A DNA stretch of 64,000 nt, taken from Parvularcula sp. LCG005. GTDB lineage: Bacteria; Pseudomonadota; Alphaproteobacteria; Caulobacterales; Parvularculaceae. The stretch lies in the NCBI RefSeq assembly GCF_032930845.1, contig NZ_CP136758.1:2929001-2993000 (forward strand). Direction: 5' to 3'. Both the position numbers and the translations under genes were made by a program. Positions within the stretch are counted from its first letter, which is position 1, and each line of letters begins with the position of its first letter. This document shows, one piece after another, positions 47,232 through 55,646 of this stretch. Under the pieces are notes generated by a model. That model saw nothing but the letters and a program-made list of their open reading frames with translations, was not told the origin of the DNA and ran no database searches.

Positions 47232-47507
47232 TCAGTCTTGAGGGTCTTGGCGCTTTGACCGCGCCCGGACCCTCTCCACCGCCGTGCGCCCCAACGCGCC
47301 CTTTACCCGCGCCCGAAAACGGGCGGACACTGACAGGCGCGCAATATCCCTGGCATCGGTCGGCACCGGGACGGCATCTTTCGCATCGGTCCCCCGGATG
47401 CCGAGAAGGCCGGTATTCCCCGGTGCGCCCTTTTCACTGTTCAGGCCGAACCAGTAAATCACGATGCCGCAGGCCATCAGCAGGCCAAGAAATGCAATGC
47501 CGCCCAT
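47232..47507 (-). CDS. Small membrane-anchored protein
   Basis: The 91-residue protein has one N-terminal helix (MGGIAFLGLLMACGIVIYWF) and a basic, low-complexity tail (ARFRARVKGALGRTAVERVRARSKRQD). A strong AAGGAGG lies a few bases before ATG 47507, so translation is likely. It ends three bases after pheT on the opposite strand. I recognise no family. Confidence 0.65.
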   Translation of the reverse strand: MGGIAFLGLLMACGIVIYWFGLNSEKGAPGNTGLLGIRGTDAKDAVPVPTDARDIARLSVSARFRARVKGALGRTAVERVRARSKRQDPQD

Positions 47508-47599
47508 GGGGCCTCCTTCTCCAGGTCTATGCCTGCACTTAACATGCCAGACGGCTCAAACACCGCTAGGACATGAACCTCGCGCCAAGGAGTTTGATC

Positions 47600-48403
47600 A
47601 TGACTGTCTATACCGACCGCTGGGCCCTCGTCACCGGCGCTTCATCTGGCATCGGCCGCGCTTTTGCGTTGGAGCTGGCGAGACGCGGCGCCCATGTCGC
47701 AATCACCGCTCGCCGCGAGGAGGCACTGCTGGCCCTCGCGTCAGAGATTGAGGCGCTTGGGCGTTCCGCCATGGTCCTGCCGGGAGATCTGTCTGATGCG
47801 GAGACGCCCGGCGCGCTGATCGGCGCAATGGAGGCGGCCGACCGGGCACCGGACATCCTGGTCAATAATGCTGGCTACGCGATTGGTGGCGGATTTGCCG
47901 GGACAAGCTGGAGCGGCCAGTCCCGGTTTCTGCAGGTCATGATCAAAGCGCCGGTTCAACTGGCGCACCTCACCTACGGCAAGATGCTGTCGCGGGGCTA
48001 TGGCCGCATCATCAACGTGGCCAGTGTGGCGGGGATGATCCCCGGCGGGCCAAGCCACACCCTTTATGGAGCCACCAAAGCGCTCCTGATCAATTTCAGC
48101 CAGGCCCTGGCCGCGGAGGCCCGCGGGCGAGACGTCAAGATCAGCGCCCTGTGTCCCGGTCTTGTGGTCACCGGTATCTATGCGGATGATATGAAGGAAA
48201 AGCTGGAGCGCCTGCCCAGTTTCGTCAAAATGTCGCCAGAGAAGGTCGCGTCAAAGGCGCTCGATGCCGTTGAGCGCGACCACACTGTTTTCGTCCCGGG
48301 ACTGTTCAACAAAACCGTGATGGCGCTTGCCCATCTGCTGCCGCGCAGCTGGGCCGAAGGCATCATGGCGCGTCAGCCGCGCATTTCGTCTTCCGGTGGC
48401 TGA
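47600..48403 (+). CDS. Short-chain dehydrogenase
   Basis: The 267-residue SDR has the cofactor loop TGASSGIGRAFA, the NNAG segment, the catalytic Ser in NVASVAGMIPGG and YGATKALL with the active-site Tyr and Lys. The C-terminal RHS-type end is that of a classic SDR; the AITARREEAL segment suggests NADP use. The start at ATG 47600 follows AAGGAG. The substrate is unknown. Its final 31 bases overlap rimM on the opposite strand. Confidence 0.88.
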   Translation: MTVYTDRWALVTGASSGIGRAFALELARRGAHVAITARREEALLALASEIEALGRSAMVLPGDLSDAETPGALIGAMEAADRAPDILVNNAGYAIGGGFAGTSWSGQSRFLQVMIKAPVQLAHLTYGKMLSRGYGRIINVASVAGMIPGGPSHTLYGATKALLINFSQALAAEARGRDVKISALCPGLVVTGIYADDMKEKLERLPSFVKMSPEKVASKALDAVERDHTVFVPGLFNKTVMALAHLLPRSWAEGIMARQPRISSSGG

Positions 48404-48933
48404 TCATCATTGTCATCGGGCAGGATGACGGTGACCCGCCCCGCAGCAAGATCGACATGGGGTACCGCTTCGCGAGTAAACGGCACCATAACTGGGCCTT
48501 TCCTGTCCGGCACATCGACCAGTTCAAGAATATCGCCCGCCCCATAATTGACCGCAGCCCTCACCTTGCCGGCAGAGTCGCCGCTTTCAGTAAACGCAGC
48601 CAAGCCTTCCAGGTCGGTCAGGTAGAACTCGTCCTCATCGGCAGGAGGCAGGACGGAACGGCGGACATGCAGCAGGGTGCCGCTATAGGCATCGCAGTCC
48701 TCACGCGTCCGGATTTCCGGCGCGCGCACGATGAAAAGACCCGGCTTAACCTCCTGCCCTACACGGACAGTCAGGGTACGGCCCTGCGCATCGGTCAGCG
48801 GGCCGTAATCCCCGATGGCGGCAGGATCAGCGGTAAAGCTGCGGATCTTGAAGTCCCCCCGCACACCGTGGGGGCCAGCAAACTGGCCCACCACGATGAG
48901 GGGATCGGCCGGTGACGGCTTGGTCGATGCCAT
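48373..48933 (-). CDS. rimM: Ribosome maturation factor RimM
   Basis: The 186-residue protein has the RimM opening VVGQFAGPHGVRGDFKIRSFT, the linker with EIRTREDCDAYSGTLLHV, and a PRC-barrel C-terminal domain (DEFYLTDLEGL...VPHVDLAAGRVTV). It helps 30S maturation by binding S19. It follows rpsP by 15 bases, as expected, but no trmD or rplS follows; the gene ends inside the convergent SDR gene. Confidence 0.95.
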   Translation of the reverse strand: MASTKPSPADPLIVVGQFAGPHGVRGDFKIRSFTADPAAIGDYGPLTDAQGRTLTVRVGQEVKPGLFIVRAPEIRTREDCDAYSGTLLHVRRSVLPPADEDEFYLTDLEGLAAFTESGDSAGKVRAAVNYGAGDILELVDVPDRKGPVMVPFTREAVPHVDLAAGRVTVILPDDNDDQPPEDEMRG

Positions 48934-48948
48934 CTGCCGGTCTCCGGT

Positions 48949-49344
48949 TTACTCGGCGTCTTCTTCAGCCGGGGCTTCTGCTGCAGCTTTAGCAGCTTCG
49001 GCAGCGGCTTCTTCAGCAGCCTTTTTCTCTTCGATGCGCTCGAGCGCTTTCTTGCCAGGCTTGCCCTTGTTCGGGTTGTCGCCGTGCGACCATTTCACAA
49101 GATCAAGAGCGCCGAGGAAGCGAGCAACACGATCCGTTGGCTGCGCGCCGTGGTCGAGCCAGTATTTCGCCCGCTCAGCATTGATCTGAATGCGCTGTTC
49201 GCTGTCCTTGGCGAGAAGCGGGTTGTACGAACCGATTTTCTCGATGAAGCGGCCATCACGCGGCATGCGCGCATCAGCAACGACGATTGAGTAGTAGGGA
49301 CGTTTCTTGGCGCCACCACGGGCCAGACGAATTTTCAAAGACAT
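48949..49344 (-). CDS. rpsP: Ribosomal protein S16
   Basis: The 131-residue protein has the S16 core [38 protein letters not shown] in two conserved blocks and an Ala/Glu/Lys-rich helical extension of about 45 residues at the C-terminus, seen in alphaproteobacteria. I start at the [10 protein letters not shown] methionine; a longer in-frame start at 49392 overlaps the upstream lipoprotein gene. It precedes rimM. Confidence 0.96.
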   Translation of the reverse strand: MSLKIRLARGGAKKRPYYSIVVADARMPRDGRFIEKIGSYNPLLAKDSEQRIQINAERAKYWLDHGAQPTDRVARFLGALDLVKWSHGDNPNKGKPGKKALERIEEKKAAEEAAAEAAKAAAEAPAEEDAE

Positions 49345-49360
49345 GGAATTTCCTTCGTTT

Positions 49361-49783
49361 CTATTCGGCTTCGATGATGACGTTGCCGTCATCGGTTAAG
49401 GTTCGACCATCCATCGCGCAGGCCCGATAAACGGCCTCGTCTGCGCGGCGCACGGCGAAATTGGCCTCGCGGCGGTCAAGCGGGGTTGCGTCCTTGTCCA
49501 GGCGGACAAAAAAGCTGACCTCGCCAGTTCCATCGTTGAGGGTTCGAACGATGCCGGTGACCGGCAAATCCTTGTTGAAGAGGGCTTCGAGGCGATCTGC
49601 CCCGTCGGACTGGCCCGGCGCCGCCTTCACGGCAAAACCGTCGGTGGCCAGCAATGCCTGCTGGGCACAGCTCACGGTGATCGGCGCCTGAAGATAGTTC
49701 ATGGCGCTGATGACGTCGGGTTCAGCCCCGATCGTCGCGCAGCCCGTCATCAGCACCAGTCCGGATAGGGCAAGACGGCTCAT
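49361..49783 (-). CDS. Uncharacterised lipoprotein between ffh and rpsP
   Basis: The 140-residue protein begins with a signal sequence ending in a lipobox (LVLMTGC, cysteine at residue 15). The rest is soluble, with a pattern of alternating strands and the segment [20 protein letters not shown] recognise no family. Its ATG overlaps the ffh stop by four bases, and its stop lies 16 bases before rpsP, so it is cotranslated with SRP and ribosomal genes. Chorismate mutase genes sometimes occupy this site in relatives; this is not one. Confidence 0.75.
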   Translation of the reverse strand: MSRLALSGLVLMTGCATIGAEPDVISAMNYLQAPITVSCAQQALLATDGFAVKAAPGQSDGADRLEALFNKDLPVTGIVRTLNDGTGEVSFFVRLDKDATPLDRREANFAVRRADEAVYRACAMDGRTLTDDGNVIIEAE

Positions 49784-51297
49784 TTCTTCTTGGGTCCCCC
49801 AAGGCCGGGCAGACCACCCAGCTTGGACAGATCCGGCAGCTCTCCCTGCCCACCGCCCAGGCCCGGCAAACCGCCGCCGCCCAGACCACCCGGTGGCAGG
49901 CTGCCACCCATGCCGCCCATACCTCCCATGCCCGCCATGCCGCCGCCGAGCATCTTGGCCATATTGGCCGCCATGCCGCGTTTGCCGCCCTTGCCGACCT
50001 TCTTCATCATGTCCGCCATGGCGGCGTGGGATTTCAGGAGCTTGTTCACATCCTGCACCTGAACGCCTGCGCCTGCCGCCACGCGCCGCTTGCGCGACGC
50101 GTTCATGATCTTGGGCGACTTGCGCTCCTTTTTGGTCATGGAGGTGATGATAGCTTCCTGCTGGCGGATCTGCTTGTCTTCAAAGCCCCCCGCCGCCGTC
50201 ACGGCATCTTTCATCTTTCCCATGCCTGGCATCAGGTCGAGAATTTTGCCCATGCCGCCCATCTTGCGCATCTGGACGAGCTGTTCACGCAGATCATCAA
50301 GGTCGAATTCACCCTTGGCCAGGCGCTTGGCGGCTTTCTCCGCCTTGTCCTGATCCATCTGCTCGGAAGCCTGTTCCACAAGCGAAACGATATCGCCCAT
50401 GCCGAGGATACGGCCCGCCATACGCTGGGGGTCGAAGACGTCGAGAGCATCGAGTTTTTCGCCCACACCGGCAAACTTGATCGGCGCACCGGTCACGGCC
50501 CGCATGGACAGGGCAGCACCACCGCGCCCATCACCATCCAGCCGGGTGAGAACTACGCCGGTTACCGGCACACGCGCCTTGAACTTCTCGGCGGTCTGGA
50601 CGGCGTCCTGACCGGTCAGGGAGTCGAGCACCAAGAGTGTTTCGGCAGGGTTCGTCCGGCTGTGGATCTGCTGGACTTCCTCCATCAGCTGTTCGTCGAT
50701 GGACAGACGGCCGGCGGTGTCGAGAATGACAACATCGTGGCCGCCAAGACGGGCCGCTTCCATGGCGCGCTGGGCAATCTGGACCGCCGTCTGACCGGCG
50801 ATGATCGGCAGGGTCTGGACCTCGGCCTGTTCACCCAGGACCTTCAACTGCTCCATGGCGGCGGGACGGCGGGTGTCGAGCGACGCCATCAGGACACGTT
50901 TCTTGTCCCGGGTTTTCAGGCGGAGAGCCAGCTTCGCACTCGTAGTCGTCTTACCGGAGCCCTGAAGACCGACCATCAGGATCGCCACCGGCGGGGCCTT
51001 GGCGATGTCGAGTTCGTGGGCGTTGTCGCCGCCGCCGAGCGTATCGATCAGGACATCGTGGACAATCTTGACGACCTGTTGGCCGGGCGTGACCGAGCGC
51101 AGCACTTCATGCCCGACCGCGCGCTCCTTGACCTTCGCGATGAATTGACGCGCCACCGGCAGCGCCACATCGGCCTCCAGCAGGGCGATGCGCACTTCGC
51201 GCATGGCCTCTTCAACGTCTTTTTCGTTCAGCGCGCCGCGGCCACGCAGTTTGTCAAAGACACCAGAGAGGCGGTCAGAAAGACTATCGAACATCAA
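49780..51297 (-). CDS. ffh: Signal recognition particle protein Ffh (SRP54)
   Basis: The 505-residue protein has the N domain (MFDSLSDRLSGVFDKL), the GTPase G1 loop GLQGSGKTTTSAKLA, the TDTRR-type and DTAGR motifs, and an M domain with methionine-rich helices. A Gly/Met/Pro-rich tail of about 60 residues (MAGMGGMGGMGG) ends in KKK. It binds the signal peptide of nascent inner-membrane proteins along with 4.5S RNA. It is first in the ffh-lipoprotein-rpsP-rimM set. Confidence 0.98.
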   Translation of the reverse strand: MMFDSLSDRLSGVFDKLRGRGALNEKDVEEAMREVRIALLEADVALPVARQFIAKVKERAVGHEVLRSVTPGQQVVKIVHDVLIDTLGGGDNAHELDIAKAPPVAILMVGLQGSGKTTTSAKLALRLKTRDKKRVLMASLDTRRPAAMEQLKVLGEQAEVQTLPIIAGQTAVQIAQRAMEAARLGGHDVVILDTAGRLSIDEQLMEEVQQIHSRTNPAETLLVLDSLTGQDAVQTAEKFKARVPVTGVVLTRLDGDGRGGAALSMRAVTGAPIKFAGVGEKLDALDVFDPQRMAGRILGMGDIVSLVEQASEQMDQDKAEKAAKRLAKGEFDLDDLREQLVQMRKMGGMGKILDLMPGMGKMKDAVTAAGGFEDKQIRQQEAIITSMTKKERKSPKIMNASRKRRVAAGAGVQVQDVNKLLKSHAAMADMMKKVGKGGKRGMAANMAKMLGGGMAGMGGMGGMGGSLPPGGLGGGGLPGLGGGQGELPDLSKLGGLPGLGGPKKK

Positions 51298-51661
51298 TTC
51301 ACCTTCATATCAGCCAAACGACAATTGCCGCCGCGAGGGCGTTACCCTGGCGGCGGGACATCCCCGGCCTCGTCCTTGCATATGGGTGCTTACCCGTGAT
51401 CGCGAAGGGGTCGTGCCGGTAGACGCGCAGATCCTTTGCGCTGACCGAAATTTGAGGTCGGCTTATGCGCAGAACATGAGAAAAGGTCAATAGACGCCGA
51501 AAAGGCAGGAAAAGTCGCAGCGCATGTGATTGTGTTCACAAAGCGTTTCGTTAATTGTGGCACATCGAACTTGCCAAACTATAGGGCGGGAGAGGTCCCA
51601 GGTGTTGTTTGTTGTGCGCCTGAGACGATATGGTGCGTTAGGTCGAGGATAATCAATTTTT
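51298..51661. other. 364-base divergent region between ffh and the exosortase gene
   Basis: I see no coding frame or RNA gene. The left half has ordinary composition. The right half (about 51480-51660) is richer in A/T and holds the CRP-consensus site listed separately and a TATAGG at 51580-51585 that could be the -10 of a promoter for the exosortase gene. The frames that cross it are short and lack start signals. Confidence 0.55.
51525..51540. promoter_or_regulatory. CRP/FNR-type binding site upstream of the exosortase gene
   Basis: TGTGA-N6-TCACA is an exact match to the classical CRP consensus. It lies 122 bases before the exosortase start and about 40 bases before a TATAGG. Alphaproteobacteria have CRP/FNR-family regulators, but which one would bind is not known. 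Confidence 0.5.
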
Positions 51662-53260
51662 ATGAGTGCAAATTTGCCGTTGGACAGGTCCGGATTCTCG
51701 GCCGGAGCTTTCTTCAAGAATAACCGCTATCGCACGATTGCCATTGTTCTTGTTTCGATCATTGCGGTTGTTGCATTTGCCTTTTGGGCAGCTCTGGGCA
51801 ACCTCTGGTTCCGGTGGGGCCAGGCCCAGGAACTGAACCACTCTTACTTCCTGCCGCTCGTCGCTGGCTGGATGCTGTGGGAGCGTCGCCGTATCCTGCC
51901 CATGAGCGCGGGCAAACCCAGCCTGTTTGGCCTGATCCCGATGATCGGCGGCTGCCTCCTCCTCTATGTGGGCGCCCTGACGCATATTTTCCTGCTGCAG
52001 CATTTGGGCTTCATGGCGATCCTCGTGGCATTGCCGCTCATGCTTGGCGGCTTTTCACTGTTCGCGGTGATGATTGTCCCGATCGCGTACATGATCTTCA
52101 TGATCCCGCCGCCCTATTGGGTCATCACGGTCCTCTCTGGCAAATTCCAGCTGATGTCTTCGTCCCTCGGCGTCGACATGATGCGGCTGTTCGACATTCC
52201 CGTTTATCTCAGCGGCAACGTCATTGAACTGCCCTCCACCAAGCTGGCAGTCGTCGAGGCCTGTAGCGGTCTGCGTTACCTCTTCCCGTTCCTCAGCCTT
52301 GGCGCCCTTGCCGCGTATTTTTACACAGGTCCCCTCTGGCAGCGGATTATCATCTTCCTGACCACCATTCCGATCACGATCCTGATGAACTCGGTCCGGA
52401 TCGCTCTGACCGGTATTCTCATCGAGAAAGTGGGCGGCAACCACACTGAAGGCTTCCTGCACATGTTTGAAGGCTGGATGGTCTTCCTTCTGTGTATCGC
52501 GATGCTGGTTGGCGTGATCTGGATTTTCACCCTCATGCGCGGCCAGAAGAACCCGCTGGTCTTTGTGAGCGTCGACGACGTCAAGCCAGCCAATCCAACC
52601 GGCGTGTGGACCGAAAAGCTGTTCATCCGCAACGGCATCATCACGGTGGTTCTGGTTCTGCTTTCCGGCGTTTTTGCCCATGGTGTGCTGCAGCGTCAGC
52701 TGATCATTCCTGAGCGTGAACCACTGCAGGTTCTGCCGCTGGAGTTCCCGGATTACAGTGTCCGCGAGACAGCCCTGACCATGGATGTGGAAAACGTGCT
52801 GGGTGCCGATGACTACATCGTCATGGATATGCGCAATGATGAGGGCGACCTCCTCAATATCTACATTGCCTATCTTGAGGCCCAGCGTGACGGACGCTCA
52901 TGGCATTCGCCCATGCAGTGCCTGCCGGGCGGCGGATGGCAGATCCAGAGCCGGGATATCGTTCCTGTCACCCGTGCAGACGGTCGGACCTATCACCACA
53001 ACCGCATGATCATCCAGCAGGGTGAGAATCGCCTGCTCGTCTATTACTGGTACGATCAGCGCGGCCGCAAAGTCGCCAACGAGTTCATGATGAAGTTCAC
53101 GGTCATGTACGATGCGGTGACGAAGCACCGGTCCGATGGTGCCATGGTGCGCATCATGACGCCGGTTCTGGCATCGGAAACACTCGAACAGGCAGAAGCA
53201 CGTCTTGAAGCCTTGCGTGTTCGGCTGGAACCGCTACTGCCGAAATATGTCCCTGAATAA
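51662..53260 (+). CDS. Exosortase with C-terminal EpsI domain
   Basis: The 532-residue protein has eight or more membrane helices in its first 300 residues and the exosortase catalytic set: C201 in VEACSGLRYL, R246 in MNSVRIALTG and H267 in GFLHMFEGW. The last 200 or so residues form an EpsI-like domain, marked by a CLPGGGWQI segment. EpsI is usually a separate protein; EpsI-fused exosortases exist as a recognised subtype. Exosortases remove C-terminal sorting tags (PEP-CTERM-like) and link to exopolysaccharide systems. The downstream glycosyltransferase overlaps it by 14 bases. No tagged substrate is in the window. Confidence 0.88.
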   Translation: MSANLPLDRSGFSAGAFFKNNRYRTIAIVLVSIIAVVAFAFWAALGNLWFRWGQAQELNHSYFLPLVAGWMLWERRRILPMSAGKPSLFGLIPMIGGCLLLYVGALTHIFLLQHLGFMAILVALPLMLGGFSLFAVMIVPIAYMIFMIPPPYWVITVLSGKFQLMSSSLGVDMMRLFDIPVYLSGNVIELPSTKLAVVEACSGLRYLFPFLSLGALAAYFYTGPLWQRIIIFLTTIPITILMNSVRIALTGILIEKVGGNHTEGFLHMFEGWMVFLLCIAMLVGVIWIFTLMRGQKNPLVFVSVDDVKPANPTGVWTEKLFIRNGIITVVLVLLSGVFAHGVLQRQLIIPEREPLQVLPLEFPDYSVRETALTMDVENVLGADDYIVMDMRNDEGDLLNIYIAYLEAQRDGRSWHSPMQCLPGGGWQIQSRDIVPVTRADGRTYHHNRMIIQQGENRLLVYYWYDQRGRKVANEFMMKFTVMYDAVTKHRSDGAMVRIMTPVLASETLEQAEARLEALRVRLEPLLPKYVPE

Positions 53261-54515
53261 ATCTCTGCGCGTCCTGCTTGTCGGGCCGAATGCATCAGAA
53301 AACATGGGGGGAGAGGCCATCCTCCCCCTCCACTGGCTGCGCGAGTTGCGCCAGCGCGGCGTCGATGCCGAAATCCTGACCCACGCACGGTGCCGCGAGG
53401 AACTCATGGCCTCGCGCTATGCCGACATGCCGATCAGGTTTGTCGAGGACGCGCCGCTGGAGAAAGGCATCTACCGCCTGATCAAGGACAAGCCCACGGC
53501 GATCCGTGAGCTCGGCCTGCAGGTTCTGGCAATGATCACCAATCTGCGTCTCGGTGCGGCGGTGAAGGCGGCCCATAAAAGTCAGCCCTATGATCTCATC
53601 CATCAGGTGATCCCCGTGGCGCCAAAGGCGCTGGTCTTCTCCAAGCTGGATGGCGTCCCCCTTATCTGTGGCCCAATGAACGGCAACATGTCCTACCCCG
53701 ATGGATTCGAGGCAAGTCATGGGGCCGGCACCGGCAAGCTGAAACGCCTGCTGACCGGTCTGACCACGCTTGGCCATTTCGTTTTTCCATCGAAACGAAA
53801 CTCATCTCGCCTGATCGTTGCGAACCGGCGCACAGCCTCGGGCCTGCCCGACAATGCCCCTCAGGATCGGGTCGTCGAGCTGGTAGAGAACGGCGTGGAT
53901 CTCGACCGCTGGGTCATGCCGAAGGCGACCACACCGGCGGAGCCGACCTTTGTCTTCGTTGGCCGGCTGGTCCACTGGAAGGCGGTGGATATTCTGCTGC
54001 GGGCCTTTGACCGCCTGCCACCCCAGACGCATCTGCAGATCATCGGCCAGGGCGCCGACCGCGAGAAGCTCGAGGCGCTGGCCGCCTCCCTTCCATCAGC
54101 AGCACGCATTTCCTTTCTGGGACAGATGCCGCAGTCAGAGGTGCGTGAACATATGGCCGCGGCGACGGCGCTCGTGCTGCCCAGTGTCTGGGAGTGCGGC
54201 GGGGCCGTGGTGCTGGAGGCCATGGCCTGTGCAAAGCCCGTCATCGCCACGGCATGGGGCGGACCTTGCGACTACATCACCGAGGATACAGGCATTCTGG
54301 TCCCGCCCCTATCGCATGACGCCCTGATCCAGGGGTTGTCAGAGGCCATGACCACGATCGCCGCTGATCCGGCAAAAGCCGAGGCGATGGGCCAGGCAGG
54401 ACGCGCGCGCGTCGAGACGACATTTTCCTGGTCGGCAAAAGCGGATGAAATGATGACCATCTATCGCGATGTTCTCGCAGAGCATCCCGCGACAGGTTCG
54501 GTGCGAGCGTCTTGA
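53247..54515 (+). CDS. Glycosyltransferase family 4 (GT-B)
   Basis: The 422-residue protein opens with LRVLLVGPNASENMGGEA and has the GT4 core: FVFVGRLVHWKAVDILL, IIGQGADREKLEALA, and the donor-binding PSVWECGGAVVLEAMACAKPVIAT block. It would transfer a sugar from a nucleotide donor during polysaccharide synthesis on the cytoplasmic face. It overlaps the exosortase gene and is probably cotranscribed, so its sugar chain is likely tied to that system. The donor and linkage are unknown. Confidence 0.9.
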   Translation: MSLNKSLRVLLVGPNASENMGGEAILPLHWLRELRQRGVDAEILTHARCREELMASRYADMPIRFVEDAPLEKGIYRLIKDKPTAIRELGLQVLAMITNLRLGAAVKAAHKSQPYDLIHQVIPVAPKALVFSKLDGVPLICGPMNGNMSYPDGFEASHGAGTGKLKRLLTGLTTLGHFVFPSKRNSSRLIVANRRTASGLPDNAPQDRVVELVENGVDLDRWVMPKATTPAEPTFVFVGRLVHWKAVDILLRAFDRLPPQTHLQIIGQGADREKLEALAASLPSAARISFLGQMPQSEVREHMAAATALVLPSVWECGGAVVLEAMACAKPVIATAWGGPCDYITEDTGILVPPLSHDALIQGLSEAMTTIAADPAKAEAMGQAGRARVETTFSWSAKADEMMTIYRDVLAEHPATGSVRAS

Positions 54516-54572
54516 TCCGGCACCGATGCCGCGGCAGGTAGCCGTTTTCAGATACAAAACAAGTTGGTGGAT

Positions 54573-55646
54573 GTGAACACTCTGCAGCAACCTGACGGCC
54601 GGTCATTTCATCGTCGCGACCATCAGAAAGCCGACGGTCGCATGCTGTATCTGTACGGGTACGACATGCCAAAGGGCGAACCCCGACCCGATAGCCTTGA
54701 AGGCGCAGGCCCCGGTGCGGAGCTGCGCTGGCACCCGTTGCGTGGGGAATGGTCCGTCTATGCCGCGCACCGCCAGAACCGGACCTTCATGCCATCGAAG
54801 GCCGATGACCCCTTGGCCCCCACCACGCCTGACGGGCCGCTGACGGAAGTCGAGTTTTCTGATTTCGAAGTCGCAGTGTTCCAGAACCGCTTTGCCAGTC
54901 TTCACCCCGATGCCACGATGCCCGAGGCGATGCCGCCCGGGACCGACGGCGGCGCAGCCAATGGCGATTGCGAAGTGGTCGTGTTCTCTCCTGAAGCGGA
55001 GGGAAATTTAGGGACGCTTGATCAGGACCGACGGCGCCTGCTCGTCAGTGTGTGGAATGATCGTTACGAGGCGATGTCAAAGCGTGGTCTGGCTTACACG
55101 ATGCCATTTGAAAGCCGCGGTGCAGAAGTGGGCGTCACGCTGCAACACCCGCACGGCCAGATTTATGCCTTTCCCTTTATCCCGCAGGTCCAGAAGGTGG
55201 CGGCCGATGCCTTTGCCGATGGCTATGACCTCGGAGCACCGCTGGAAGACTGGTTCCCGACTTATGGTGTCGAGCGCGCAGGGCCGTTGATGGCGATTGT
55301 CCCGCCCTATGCCCGCTATCCCTATGAGGTTTGGATCACCGGCGCCCGTCGGGTGGCAGGCCCGTGGGAATATACCCCGGAAGAGTTTGATGCGTATGCT
55401 CATCTTCTCGGCAGCGTGACCCGATGCTATGACGCTCTGTTCGGTCAGGCGACACCGACAATGATGAGCCTGCAGGCCGCACCGAAGGGCTATGACGGCA
55501 GCTTCCATTTCTGGACACAGTTCTTCTGCCTGTTGCGTGCACCCGGTCGGTTGAAATATCTCGCCTCGGTTGAACAGGCGACCAGTGTCTTTACGGTCGA
55601 TGTGATGCCTGAACAGGCGGCCAAACAATTGCGGGAAATCCTATGA
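54573..55646 (+). CDS. galT: Galactose-1-phosphate uridylyltransferase
   Basis: The roughly 357-residue protein has the GalT active-site HPHGQ (in LQHPHGQIYAFPF) and the second-half blocks APKGYDGSFHFWTQF. It exchanges UMP between UDP-glucose and galactose-1-phosphate. The start is uncertain: GTG codons at 54567 and 54573 and a TTG at 54564 are in frame and none has a clear ribosome binding site; I take 54573. It overlaps galK by four bases. Confidence 0.94.
   Translation: MNTLQQPDGRSFHRRDHQKADGRMLYLYGYDMPKGEPRPDSLEGAGPGAELRWHPLRGEWSVYAAHRQNRTFMPSKADDPLAPTTPDGPLTEVEFSDFEVAVFQNRFASLHPDATMPEAMPPGTDGGAANGDCEVVVFSPEAEGNLGTLDQDRRRLLVSVWNDRYEAMSKRGLAYTMPFESRGAEVGVTLQHPHGQIYAFPFIPQVQKVAADAFADGYDLGAPLEDWFPTYGVERAGPLMAIVPPYARYPYEVWITGARRVAGPWEYTPEEFDAYAHLLGSVTRCYDALFGQATPTMMSLQAAPKGYDGSFHFWTQFFCLLRAPGRLKYLASVEQATSVFTVDVMPEQAAKQLREIL

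Noticed and set aside
50026-51399. A 457-codon plus-strand open frame opposite ffh
   Set aside because: It is a shadow of ffh; the real SRP54 motifs are on the minus strand.
51558-51575. TGGCAC...TTGC resembling a sigma-54 promoter before the exosortase gene
   Set aside because: The GG-to-GC spacing is two bases too long (13 instead of 11), so it does not fit the strict -24/-12 geometry.
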